Shown here one piece after another: positions 6,327 to 14,757 of a stretch of 14,757 bases of DNA. The notes under the pieces were generated by a model. The model saw only the letters and a program-made list of their open reading frames with translations. It did no database searches and was not told the DNA's origin. Source of the DNA: JACRBK01 sp964427955 (GTDB lineage Bacteria; Chloroflexota; Anaerolineae; Aggregatilineales; Aggregatilineaceae); the NCBI GenBank assembly GCA_964427955.1, contig CAYRWY010000105.1, positions 1 through 14,757 of the forward strand, in the 5' to 3' direction. Positions within the stretch are counted from its first letter, which is position 1. Each line of letters opens with the position of its first letter. The translations under genes and the position numbers were made by a program.

Positions 6327-6704
6327 TTACAGCACGCGACCGGTCACGATCCCCAGGAAAAGAAACGCCAGCCCGATAGCGGTCTGAAGCAAGACATTGC
6401 CGCTGGCCATGAGCCACTGCGAGTCGCGCACGAAGCTGCCGGTATCGAAGATGAAGGTCGAGAAGGTGGTGAACGCGCCCATGAAGCCGCCCAGCATCAC
6501 GATCCGCTGCTCGTGGCTGATGACCAGCCGCTCGTCGGCCAGCGTCCATACCATCCCGAACAAGAAGCAGCCCAGCATGTTGACGACGAACGTCCCCCAG
6601 GGGAAATCGCCCCCGGCGATCTTTTGAACGGCCCCGCTCAACCCGTAGCGGGCCAGGGTACCGAGTGCGCCAGCAAACGCGACCAGCAGCAGCCGTTGGG
6701 ACAT
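6327..6704 (-). CDS. crcB: Fluoride-specific ion channel CrcB/Fluc
   Basis: A 125-residue Fluc channel, which exports toxic fluoride as a dual-topology homodimer in the cytoplasmic membrane. Family signatures are GALGTLARY (12-20), GTFVVNMLGCFLFG (37-50, with the conserved pore Asn42) and GGFMGAFTTFSTF (72-84, carrying the phenylalanine and Na+-site motifs). Four hydrophobic segments fit the family. The start is ATG at 6702-6704, with AAAGGA about 10 nt upstream. An earlier in-frame GTG at 6749 falls inside the terminator hairpin and is rejected. Expression is controlled by the fluoride riboswitch and terminator immediately upstream, which also confirm the identity. It is a stand-alone gene with its own promoter and terminator. 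Only one copy is present, so a homodimer is expected rather than the heterodimeric CrcB1/CrcB2 pair of some species. Confidence 0.96.
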   Translation of the reverse strand: MSQRLLLVAFAGALGTLARYGLSGAVQKIAGGDFPWGTFVVNMLGCFLFGMVWTLADERLVISHEQRIVMLGGFMGAFTTFSTFIFDTGSFVRDSQWLMASGNVLLQTAIGLAFLFLGIVTGRVL

Positions 6705-6736
6705 GGTGTGAGCATCCTTTGCCTGGTGTGCGGCAC

Positions 6737-6761
6737 AAAAAAAGCCCACCTTACGGTGGGC
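6737..6761 (-). terminator. Riboswitch-controlled intrinsic terminator in the crcB leader
   Basis: On the minus strand, GCCCACC, a GTAA tetraloop and GGTGGGC are followed by seven T. It sits between the fluoride aptamer and crcB, 32 nt before the start codon. It is therefore the likely expression platform of the riboswitch. Confidence 0.9.
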
Positions 6762-6779
6762 ATATCCTCGAACTTCAGC

Positions 6780-6812
6780 GACTCCCTACCGCAGAAAAAT
6801 GCCGTAGGAGTC
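6780..6812 (-). promoter_or_regulatory. Switching hairpin of the fluoride riboswitch
   Basis: GACTCCTAC (plus 6804-6812) can pair with GTAGGGAGTC (plus 6780-6789), with one bulged G and further inner pairs. The GACTCC strand is also the 3' pseudoknot strand of the aptamer, so this hairpin and the folded aptamer are mutually exclusive. When released, the CGGTAGGG strand can pair with CCCACCG of the terminator 5' arm, with a single bulged A. These pairings were read by eye. Confidence 0.65.
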
Positions 6813-6854
6813 ATCAGCCCGGTGCGGGCGGTTTAGGGCGAACTCCATCGCCGC
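6804..6854 (-). ncRNA. Fluoride riboswitch aptamer (crcB motif)
   Basis: The minus strand matches the fluoride riboswitch consensus closely. It has GGCGATGGAGTTCGCC (stem 1, GGCG/CGCC, loop ATGGAGTT), a joining segment, stem 2 GCCCG/CGGGC with a CAC loop, then TGATGACTCCTAC. The loop GGAGT pairs with ACTCC to form the characteristic pseudoknot that encloses the fluoride and Mg2+ site. It starts about 4 nt after the predicted transcription start and precedes crcB, the best-known target of this class. Confidence 0.95.
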
Positions 6855-6864
6855 TAAGGGCGAA

Positions 6865-6893
6865 AGTATACGAACAAGCGGCGGCGGTGTCAA
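6865..6893 (-). promoter_or_regulatory. Sigma70-type promoter of the fluoride riboswitch-crcB unit
   Basis: On the minus strand a perfect TTGACA (plus 6888-6893) and TATACT (plus 6865-6870, 5 of 6 matches) are separated by exactly 17 bp. The predicted start is near 6858, just before the aptamer. The promoter begins 16 bp after the gyrA stop codon. Confidence 0.85.
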
Positions 6894-6908
6894 GGTCCAT
6901 TCCCGGCC

Positions 6909-9392
<2,484 letters not shown>

Positions 9393-9434
9393 ACTGTCCT
9401 GCCTTTTCGTTCTGGTGGTTAATTTGCGCCGTGT

Positions 9435-9463
9435 AGTGTAGAGAATGAAACCGCCGCTGTCAA
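9435..9463 (-). promoter_or_regulatory. Sigma70-type promoter of gyrA
   Basis: On the minus strand a perfect TTGACA (plus 9458-9463) and TACACT (plus 9435-9440, 4 of 6) are spaced 17 bp apart. The predicted start is near 9428, giving a leader of about 36 nt before the ATG at 9392. This supports the shorter gyrA start. Confidence 0.75.
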
Positions 9464-9553
9464 TTGCAGCTTGCGCCATCCGAACGGATGTTCAACTTCT
9501 AATTATATTCAATTCTATAGGCTCTCGCCAGTTCGGAAAACAAAACCATTCAA

Positions 9554-9580
9554 CGCGGAGGCCGCAGAGCGCGCAGAGGA
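9554..9580 (+). repeat. Short 9-nt tandem repeat (CGCRGAG-based)
   Basis: Three units in strict 9-nt register: CGCGGAG at 9554, CGCAGAG at 9563 and CGCAGAG at 9572, each followed by 2 nt. It lies between gyrA and the Uma2 gene, downstream of the latter. Similar GCGGAGGCGCAGAG-type strings are familiar as dispersed intergenic repeats in GC-rich filamentous bacteria. No coding potential was seen. Confidence 0.5.
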
Positions 9581-9621
9581 GAGGCTGGGGATAAGAGAAA
9601 AACGGAGTGAAAACGGCGGCG

Positions 9622-10170
9622 TTACTGGGACTTAAACACCTCGCTCACGGGGATGGTCTGCCCGCCCAGCAGAACCGACACGAATTCCTCGTCCGGACCG
9701 AACACGCCCACCTGCTGGAAGCGATCCCCTTCGCGCCGCCAGACTTCGACGTACTGCTCGCCAGGATCGGCCATCCAATATTCGCGCGTGCCGTACTTCT
9801 CGTACAGCTTGAATTTCTTGCCCTTGTCAGCGCGCGCCGTGCCCGCCGAAAAGACCTCGATCACCAGATCGGGCGCACCCTGGTAGTATTTTTTCTGTAT
9901 TGCAACACACTGGCTGTTCGCGCTGACCCACATCACGTCAGGCTGAAACACGTTCTCTTCGTCGAGCTTCACATCTACGGGCGAGATCACGACTTTGCCG
10001 CCGGGTTTGATGCGAAGAATGATGCTGGCAAGGTTGAGGACTACATCCTGATGATCCAACGTAGGCGCAGGAGCCATGATCACCTCTCCTTCGAGCAGTT
10101 CAGTCGGCAGATTCGATTCAGGGAGGGTCAGGAACTCCGCAGCGGTGAGTCGGGTGGTTGTGGCAAGCAT
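9622..10170 (-). CDS. Uma2 family protein (DUF820), putative restriction-like endonuclease
   Basis: A 182-residue protein of the Uma2/DUF820 family, which has the PD-(D/E)XK nuclease fold; the biological role of these proteins is largely unknown. Visible motifs in order are ELLEGEV (24-30), QPDVMWV (76-82, Asp78), PDLVIEV (100-106, Glu105) and DKGKKFKLYEKYG (115-127, conserved Lys119), then REYWMADP (129-136). Together they give the D...E-x-K-like active site. Length is typical. The start is ATG at 10168-10170 with GGGGAA upstream. The gene has its own extended -10 promoter and is transcribed away from the lipoprotein gene. These genes are abundant as scattered paralogues in cyanobacteria and Chloroflexota, so no specific partner is implied by context. 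Confidence 0.9.
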   Translation of the reverse strand: MLATTTRLTAAEFLTLPESNLPTELLEGEVIMAPAPTLDHQDVVLNLASIILRIKPGGKVVISPVDVKLDEENVFQPDVMWVSANSQCVAIQKKYYQGAPDLVIEVFSAGTARADKGKKFKLYEKYGTREYWMADPGEQYVEVWRREGDRFQQVGVFGPDEEFVSVLLGGQTIPVSEVFKSQ

Positions 10171-10202
10171 GGTCTGTTCCCCACATGAATATCTTTACGT
10201 CC

Positions 10203-10211
10203 ATTATACCA
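10203..10211 (-). promoter_or_regulatory. Extended -10 promoter of the Uma2 gene
   Basis: On the minus strand the sequence reads TGGTATAAT: a perfect TATAAT (plus 10203-10208) preceded by TGn. No good -35 hexamer occurs at 16-18 bp, as expected for an extended -10 promoter. The ATG lies 33 nt downstream of the box. Confidence 0.65.
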
Positions 10212-10281
10212 AACATCAGATGAGCGTATCCTTAACGCCGGGGAAAAATGCCTGCGGACCATCGCCGGGGAGCAGGGAACG

Positions 10282-10290
10282 TGATAAACT
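10282..10290 (+). promoter_or_regulatory. Putative extended -10 element giving a leaderless transcript
   Basis: TGATAAACT (TGn plus TAAACT, 4 of 6 matches to TATAAT) ends 6 nt before the ATG at 10297. Transcription would start at or next to the start codon. No ribosome binding site is visible upstream of that ATG, which fits leaderless translation. Confidence 0.45.
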
Positions 10291-10296
10291 CTCGGC

Positions 10297-11835
10297 ATGA
10301 CCAATTCCCATACGCTCGTCTACCGTGCCGCTCGACTCGTGATCGTCGCCGTACTGGCAGGCTGGCTGCTGGCCGCCTGCGGGGGCGAACAGACGCCGAT
10401 TCGCATCTACGTGACGCCTACGCCGCAGACCGCCGACTCGACCGTGACACAGACGGCGGCGACCGAATCGCCGGTGCCGCCCTCGCCCAGTCCGCAGACG
10501 GTGGCCAACCAGCCCACTCCGATCCCTTCACCGGCGATGACGTATGGCCCGGTCACCGGCGGCGGTGAGACGCCGATCCCGGCGGCAGCGCAGGCGGCCA
10601 GCCCGACCATTCCGCCGAACGTGACCTACGGCCCGGTGATCGGCCCCGGACATACGCTGGTCCCGACCGAGACGGTTGCCGCGCCCACCTATGCGCCGGT
10701 CACACCGCCCACCAGCGGCCCGACGGCTACGCCGGGTCCGGCCCTGCGGCGGGACCTGATCGGCATCCAGATCCACGCGTACATCAGCAGCCACGAATTC
10801 GACCAGGTGATGGCGTATGCCCGCGACCTCGGCATCAAGTGGATCAAGTGCCAGGTCAACTGGTCGCTGATGGAATCATCGTCGGGGCAGTACACCGAGC
10901 TGTTCTACATGCTGCGCGTCTATCTCCAGCGCGCGCACGACGCCGGGTTTGGCGTGCTGGTCAGCGTCGCCAAAGCGCCCGGCTGGTCGCGCACGGTGGA
11001 CGCCGACGGCGTGATGCGCGAGGACGGTCCGCCCAACGATCCGCAGGCGCTCGCCAACTTCTTGAGCGGGATGCTGAACGCAGTGGGCGTGGACGTGAAC
11101 GGGACGCCGTACATCAGCGCGGTGGAAGTCTGGAACGAGCCGAATTTGCAGCGCGAATGGCACGGCCACGCCCTGACCGGCGCGGATTACATGACGTACT
11201 TCGTCCCGGCCTACAAAGCGATCCGCCAGTTTTCGCCGTCGATCACGATCATCACGGCGGCGCCCGCCCCGACCGGGGACTCGGACGTCTCGACCAACGA
11301 CCGGACCTGGCTCCAGCAGATCTACAACGCCGGACTGGCCCAATACGGGCAGGACGTGGCGGTCGGCATCCATCCCTACGCCTGGGCGAACGCGCCGGAC
11401 GCGCGCTGCTGCGCCAGCCCGTCGCGCGGGTGGGATGATCAGCCGCAGTTCTTCTTCCTGGACACCATCGAAGCTTATCACCAGATCATGCAGGCCAACG
11501 GGCACGGCGGCGCGCTGCTGTGGGCGACGGAATTCGGCTGGGCGACCTTCGACGGGATGCACAATTCGAGCGGGCAGAAGCCTGCCGATCCGGCGGATAC
11601 GCCCTACTTCGGCTTCATCACGCAGTGGCAGCAGGCGGATTACACGCTGCGCGCCTTTGAGATCGCCGAGACGATCCCCTACCTGGGGCCGATGATCCTG
11701 TGGAATCTCAACTTCTCGACACTGTCCGGGGTGATGGACAAGTCCGATCCGCAGGCGGCGTATGCGATCCTGGACAGCAACTGGCAGCCGCGCCCGGTGT
11801 ACCAGGCGCTCAAGCAGGCGGCCAAGAGCGACTGA
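10297..11835 (+). CDS. Lipoprotein with GH-A clan-like glycoside hydrolase domain
   Basis: A 512-residue putative surface lipoprotein. A signal peptide ends in the lipobox LLAAC, with Cys28 the likely lipidated residue. Residues ~29-147 form a Pro/Thr/Ala-rich linker containing three related motifs: TYGPV at 82-86 and 110-114, TYAPV at 131-135. Residues ~150-510 look like a TIM-barrel glycosidase of clan GH-A. WNEPN supplies a candidate acid/base Glu281 and ATEFGW a candidate nucleophile Glu412, on strands beta4 and beta7. The exact GH family is not clear (GH5- or GH39-like are possibilities), so the substrate is not assigned; a polysaccharide is likely. The ATG at 10297 lacks a ribosome binding site and follows a -10-like element by 6 nt. 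The gene converges on rpoC. Confidence 0.82.
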   Translation: MTNSHTLVYRAARLVIVAVLAGWLLAACGGEQTPIRIYVTPTPQTADSTVTQTAATESPVPPSPSPQTVANQPTPIPSPAMTYGPVTGGGETPIPAAAQAASPTIPPNVTYGPVIGPGHTLVPTETVAAPTYAPVTPPTSGPTATPGPALRRDLIGIQIHAYISSHEFDQVMAYARDLGIKWIKCQVNWSLMESSSGQYTELFYMLRVYLQRAHDAGFGVLVSVAKAPGWSRTVDADGVMREDGPPNDPQALANFLSGMLNAVGVDVNGTPYISAVEVWNEPNLQREWHGHALTGADYMTYFVPAYKAIRQFSPSITIITAAPAPTGDSDVSTNDRTWLQQIYNAGLAQYGQDVAVGIHPYAWANAPDARCCASPSRGWDDQPQFFFLDTIEAYHQIMQANGHGGALLWATEFGWATFDGMHNSSGQKPADPADTPYFGFITQWQQADYTLRAFEIAETIPYLGPMILWNLNFSTLSGVMDKSDPQAAYAILDSNWQPRPVYQALKQAAKSD

Positions 11836-11878
11836 AAAAACAAAAACGGGCGGGTGATCGCGTGGATCATCCGCCCGT
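11835..11878 (-). terminator. Intrinsic terminator of rpoC
   Basis: A 14-bp stem (plus 11846-11859 with 11865-11878, one G:T pair) encloses a 5-nt loop. On the minus strand it is followed by TTTTTGTTTTTT (plus 11835-11846). It lies 18 nt beyond the rpoC stop. The T-tract side faces the lipoprotein stop codon, so it acts for the minus strand; on the plus strand the hairpin has no T-run. Confidence 0.9.
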
Positions 11879-11896
11879 GAGGGTCAGCCTGCCGGG

Positions 11897-14757
11897 TTAT
11901 TCGCCCCGGAAGTCCTCTTCTTCGACTTCCTCTTCTTCTTCGTCGGCCACGGCTTCGAAGGATTCCATCTCTTCTTCTTCGTCCTCGATCAGAACTTCGT
12001 CCTCTTCTTCGAGGTCGTGTTCTTCTTCGAGGTCTTCATCATCTGCGTCCTCGAATTCATCGACCGGCAGCTCGTCCTCATCGTCCACGACATGCTTGCC
12101 GAGTTCGGCGAGGTCTTCGACGTCTTCCATCATGTCCTCGTCGTCCTCTTCGTCTTCGTCGGCATCGCCGCGCAGAACATACTTGGCTTCCAGTTCGTCC
12201 TTATCGACCGCAATGTCGCGATCCTGGTAGTTCTGGAAACCGGTCCCTGCCGGGATCAGCTTGCCGATGATGACATTCTCTTTCAAGCCATACAGCCGGT
12301 CTACCTTGCCCTCGATGGCGGCCCCGGCCAGCACCTTGATGGTGTGCTGGAAGCTGGAAGCCGAGAGGAAACTGTCGGTGGTGAGCGCGGCCTTGGTCAC
12401 GCCCAACAGCACCGGCACGCCCGCCGCCGCATCCTTGCCTTCGGAGGTCAGCCGCTCGTTCATGCGCAGCAGGAGCAGCTTGTCGATCAGTTCGCCGGGC
12501 AGCAGATCGCTGTCGCCGCTGCGAGTGATCTGGACCTTGCTCATCATCTTGCGGATGACGACCTCGAAGTGCTTGTCCGCGATGTTCACGCCCTGGTTGC
12601 GGTACACCTTCTGCACTTCGTTGAGCAGGTAGTGTTCCGCGGCGTCCTGACCCAGGATGCGCAGGATACGGTGCGGGTTCTTCGAGCCTTCGGTCAACTG
12701 CTGGCCCGCCGTCACCTGCATCCCATCGTGGACGTCTTCGAGCAGGCGCGCGCTCTGCGGAATATCGTAGTCGCGCACGTCTTCGAGTTCGGCCCGGACG
12801 TAGATCCGGTTTTCTTCCAGGTAAATCTGCCCGGCCAGACCCGCTTCGAGCACTTTTTCGCTTTCGGGGTCCTGCGCCAGGATCGCGCCCTCTTTCACGA
12901 GGTCGTCATCCTCGACGGACAGTTCCCAGCCCGCCGGGACTTCGTACACTTCGCTGCGGACCTCACTGTTGATCACGCGCGCGATGCGGACGCCTTCCTT
13001 CTTGAGCAGGCGCAGCGTGCCGCTGATGTCCACGACCACGGCCTCGCCCTTCGGCTTCTTGCGCGCTTCGAAGAGTTCTTCCACGCGCGGCAGACCGCTG
13101 GTGATGTCGCCACCACCCGCCACACCACCGGTGTGGAAGGTCCGCAGGGTCAACTGCGTGCCAGGCTCGCCGATGGACTGCGCGGCCACGATGCCGACCG
13201 CCGTCCCGATCTCGACCAGCTCACCGCGGCCCAGGTCGCGCCCGTAGCACAGGGCGCAGATGCCGTGGACCAGCGAGCAGGTCATCGCGCTGCGGACCCA
13301 GACGTACTCGACGGTCTGGTGATCGATGGCGTCGGCCATGTCTTCGTCGATGATCTCGTTGCGGTGCGTGATGATCTCGCCCGTTTCGGGGCTGTAGATG
13401 TCCTGCGACGCCACGCGGCCCACGACCCGCTCGAAGAACGACTGCCCGGCGACGTCCGCTTCGGGCAGCGGGTTGCCGCGCGCATCCTGGTTGTTGGGAT
13501 GGCCCGGATGCAGCAGCTTGATCCCGGCTTTCGTGCCGCAGTCGAGACGGTTGATGATCATATCCTGCGCGACGTCCACCAGGCGGCGGGTCATGTACCC
13601 GGCGTCGGCGGTACGCAGCGCGGTGTCGGCCAACCCTTTACGCGCGCCATGCGTCGAGATGAAGTATTCCAGCGCCGTCAGCCCCATACGGAAATGGCTC
13701 TTGATGGGCAGGTCGATGATACGCCCGGACGGGTCGGCCATCAGACCGCGCATCCCGGCCAACTGGGTGATGGGGCCGAAGCCCCCTTTGGTCGAGCCGG
13801 AGAGGGCCATGACTGCAATCGGGCCGAACGGATCGAGCGTGTCGCTGATCACGTCCTTGAGATCGGACTTGGCCTTGTTCCAGCTATCAATCGTGATCTG
13901 GTAGCGTTCTTCCTCGGTCAGCAGGCCGCGGCGATAGTCGCGCTGCGCCGTCTCGACGGCGGTTTCCGCCAGTTCCAGGATGCCCTCGCGCTCACGCGGG
14001 ACGGTCAGGTCCGACACGGCAATCGTCGTGCCGGAAATGGTGGCGTAGTGGAAGCCGATGTTCTTGATGTCGTCCACGACCTCGGTGGTGCGATCCGGCC
14101 CGTACTTCTGATAGACGCGCGCCACGAGCTTTTGCAGACTCTTCTTGGACTGCGTGTCCTGGGCGAAGCGCATGTCGTCGGGCAGGATGCGGTTGAACAG
14201 CGCGCGCCCCACCGTCGTGATTTCCGGTTCCGGCTGCGGCGGGTGATCCAGCGCGTCGTAGAAGTTGCCGAGCAGGATCGGGCTGTGCAGGTTGACCACG
14301 CCCAGACCGTACAGGTAATCGACTTCGTTCATATCGACGACCAGCAGGCGCTCGTGCAGGTTAGCCAGCACCAGGCCCAGCTCGCGCTTCCGCTTGAGAT
14401 AGACGTTCATCTCGTAGGCATTGTGCACCGCCGCGTCGAACTTGCCGCTGACCAGGCCGTCGATCAACTGGTCGAACGCCTTGTACTTGCGGCCATCCTC
14501 GCGCACCGTGTCTTTGAGGATCGTTACGTCGTTGCTCAGGTCCAGCTCGCGCACGTCGATCTGCCGCGATCCCGCGGAGTTATCGACGGCGGCGATGTGG
14601 TAATGGCCCGCTTTGAGCTTTTCCCAATGGTCGAACTCTTCCGCGCGCGCCTGGAGACAGACGATCTCGGCGGTCGGGTCCATCGTCAGGTAGTAGCTGC
14701 CCAGCACCATGTCTTTCGACGGCGCGACGACGGGCGACCCGTCGGCGGGCTTGAGCA
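11897..14757 (-). CDS. rpoC: DNA-directed RNA polymerase subunit beta' (partial, N-terminus outside window)
   Basis: The catalytic beta' subunit of RNA polymerase. About 952 C-terminal residues are visible, and the frame stays open to the window edge (14757). The catalytic NADFDGD motif lies upstream, outside the window. Visible elements in order are the segment after the active site (VLGSYYLTMD), the bridge-helix region FISTHGARKGLADTALRTA (about 13600-13670), and the second zinc site with Cys in LDCGT plus C-x6-C-x2-C in TCSLVHGICALC. Then come the trigger loop region GEPGTQLTLRTFHTGG and the conserved NVIIGKLIPAGTGF near the C-terminus. The proteobacterial SI3 insertion is absent: LRTFHTGG runs on quickly to GLPRVEELFEAR. 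After KYVLRG the protein ends in an acidic tail of 89 residues (nucleotides 11900-12166). A strong terminator follows; rpoB would be expected upstream. Confidence 0.98.
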   Translation of the reverse strand, partial: LKPADGSPVVAPSKDMVLGSYYLTMDPTAEIVCLQARAEEFDHWEKLKAGHYHIAAVDNSAGSRQIDVRELDLSNDVTILKDTVREDGRKYKAFDQLIDGLVSGKFDAAVHNAYEMNVYLKRKRELGLVLANLHERLLVVDMNEVDYLYGLGVVNLHSPILLGNFYDALDHPPQPEPEITTVGRALFNRILPDDMRFAQDTQSKKSLQKLVARVYQKYGPDRTTEVVDDIKNIGFHYATISGTTIAVSDLTVPREREGILELAETAVETAQRDYRRGLLTEEERYQITIDSWNKAKSDLKDVISDTLDPFGPIAVMALSGSTKGGFGPITQLAGMRGLMADPSGRIIDLPIKSHFRMGLTALEYFISTHGARKGLADTALRTADAGYMTRRLVDVAQDMIINRLDCGTKAGIKLLHPGHPNNQDARGNPLPEADVAGQSFFERVVGRVASQDIYSPETGEIITHRNEIIDEDMADAIDHQTVEYVWVRSAMTCSLVHGICALCYGRDLGRGELVEIGTAVGIVAAQSIGEPGTQLTLRTFHTGGVAGGGDITSGLPRVEELFEARKKPKGEAVVVDISGTLRLLKKEGVRIARVINSEVRSEVYEVPAGWELSVEDDDLVKEGAILAQDPESEKVLEAGLAGQIYLEENRIYVRAELEDVRDYDIPQSARLLEDVHDGMQVTAGQQLTEGSKNPHRILRILGQDAAEHYLLNEVQKVYRNQGVNIADKHFEVVIRKMMSKVQITRSGDSDLLPGELIDKLLLLRMNERLTSEGKDAAAGVPVLLGVTKAALTTDSFLSASSFQHTIKVLAGAAIEGKVDRLYGLKENVIIGKLIPAGTGFQNYQDRDIAVDKDELEAKYVLRGDADEDEEDDEDMMEDVEDLAELGKHVVDDEDELPVDEFEDADDEDLEEEHDLEEEDEVLIEDEEEEMESFEAVADEEEEEVEEEDFRGE

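Noticed and set aside
6705..6749. Longer crcB start at 6749
   Set aside because: The codon lies within the riboswitch terminator hairpin and the extra residues are encoded by its T-run. ATG at 6704 gives the normal Fluc N-terminus with a ribosome binding site.
9393..9479. Longer gyrA start at 9479 adding 29 residues
   Set aside because: This extension would translate through a good TTGACA-17-TACACT promoter, and the added residues precede the conserved GyrA N-terminus.

Overview
The window is a GC-rich bacterial chromosome segment with one 100-N assembly gap. It is most consistent with a Chloroflexota (Anaerolineae-like) genome. That placement is inference. It rests on the mix of dispersed GC-rich hairpin repeats between genes, secreted SH3-like and proline/threonine-linker proteins, and the absence of the proteobacterial SI3 insertion in RpoC. 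No phage, transposase, CRISPR array, tRNA or rRNA was seen.

Layout: positions 1-1214 (minus strand) hold two tandem polyphosphate kinase 2 (PPK2) genes. They overlap by 17 nt and the second runs off the left edge. A repeat-rich intergenic stretch (1215-1665) contains the gap, which is flanked by an exact 55-bp duplication that looks like an assembler artefact. The plus strand then carries a secreted GH13 alpha-glucosidase/amylase-type enzyme with a large non-catalytic N-terminal domain (1666-4221), a CorA-type metal-ion channel (4453-5412) and a small secreted two-SH3b protein (5473-6144). Copies of one 49-bp hairpin repeat follow the amylase and SH3 genes, and a diverged copy lies upstream of the amylase.

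From 6246 to 6893 (minus strand) there is a nearly complete fluoride-response unit: sigma70-type promoter, fluoride riboswitch aptamer, switching hairpin, intrinsic terminator, crcB/fluc fluoride channel and a second terminator. Upstream of it on the same strand is gyrA (6909-9392) with its own promoter, then a Uma2-family putative nuclease (9622-10170). A divergently transcribed lipoprotein with a GH-A-like glycoside hydrolase domain (10297-11835) appears to be expressed from a leaderless transcript. It converges on rpoC (11897 to beyond the right edge), which ends in a long acidic tail and a strong intrinsic terminator.

Functional themes are ion and fluoride homeostasis (corA, crcB), polyphosphate-linked nucleotide phosphorylation (PPK2 pair), extracellular carbohydrate degradation (GH13 enzyme, GH-A lipoprotein) and core information processing (gyrA, rpoC). 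There is no sign of a single operon linking them. The most rewarding items are the resolvable fluoride riboswitch circuit, the GH13 fusion, the unusual GyrA C-terminal domain, the RpoC acidic tail and the assembly artefact.
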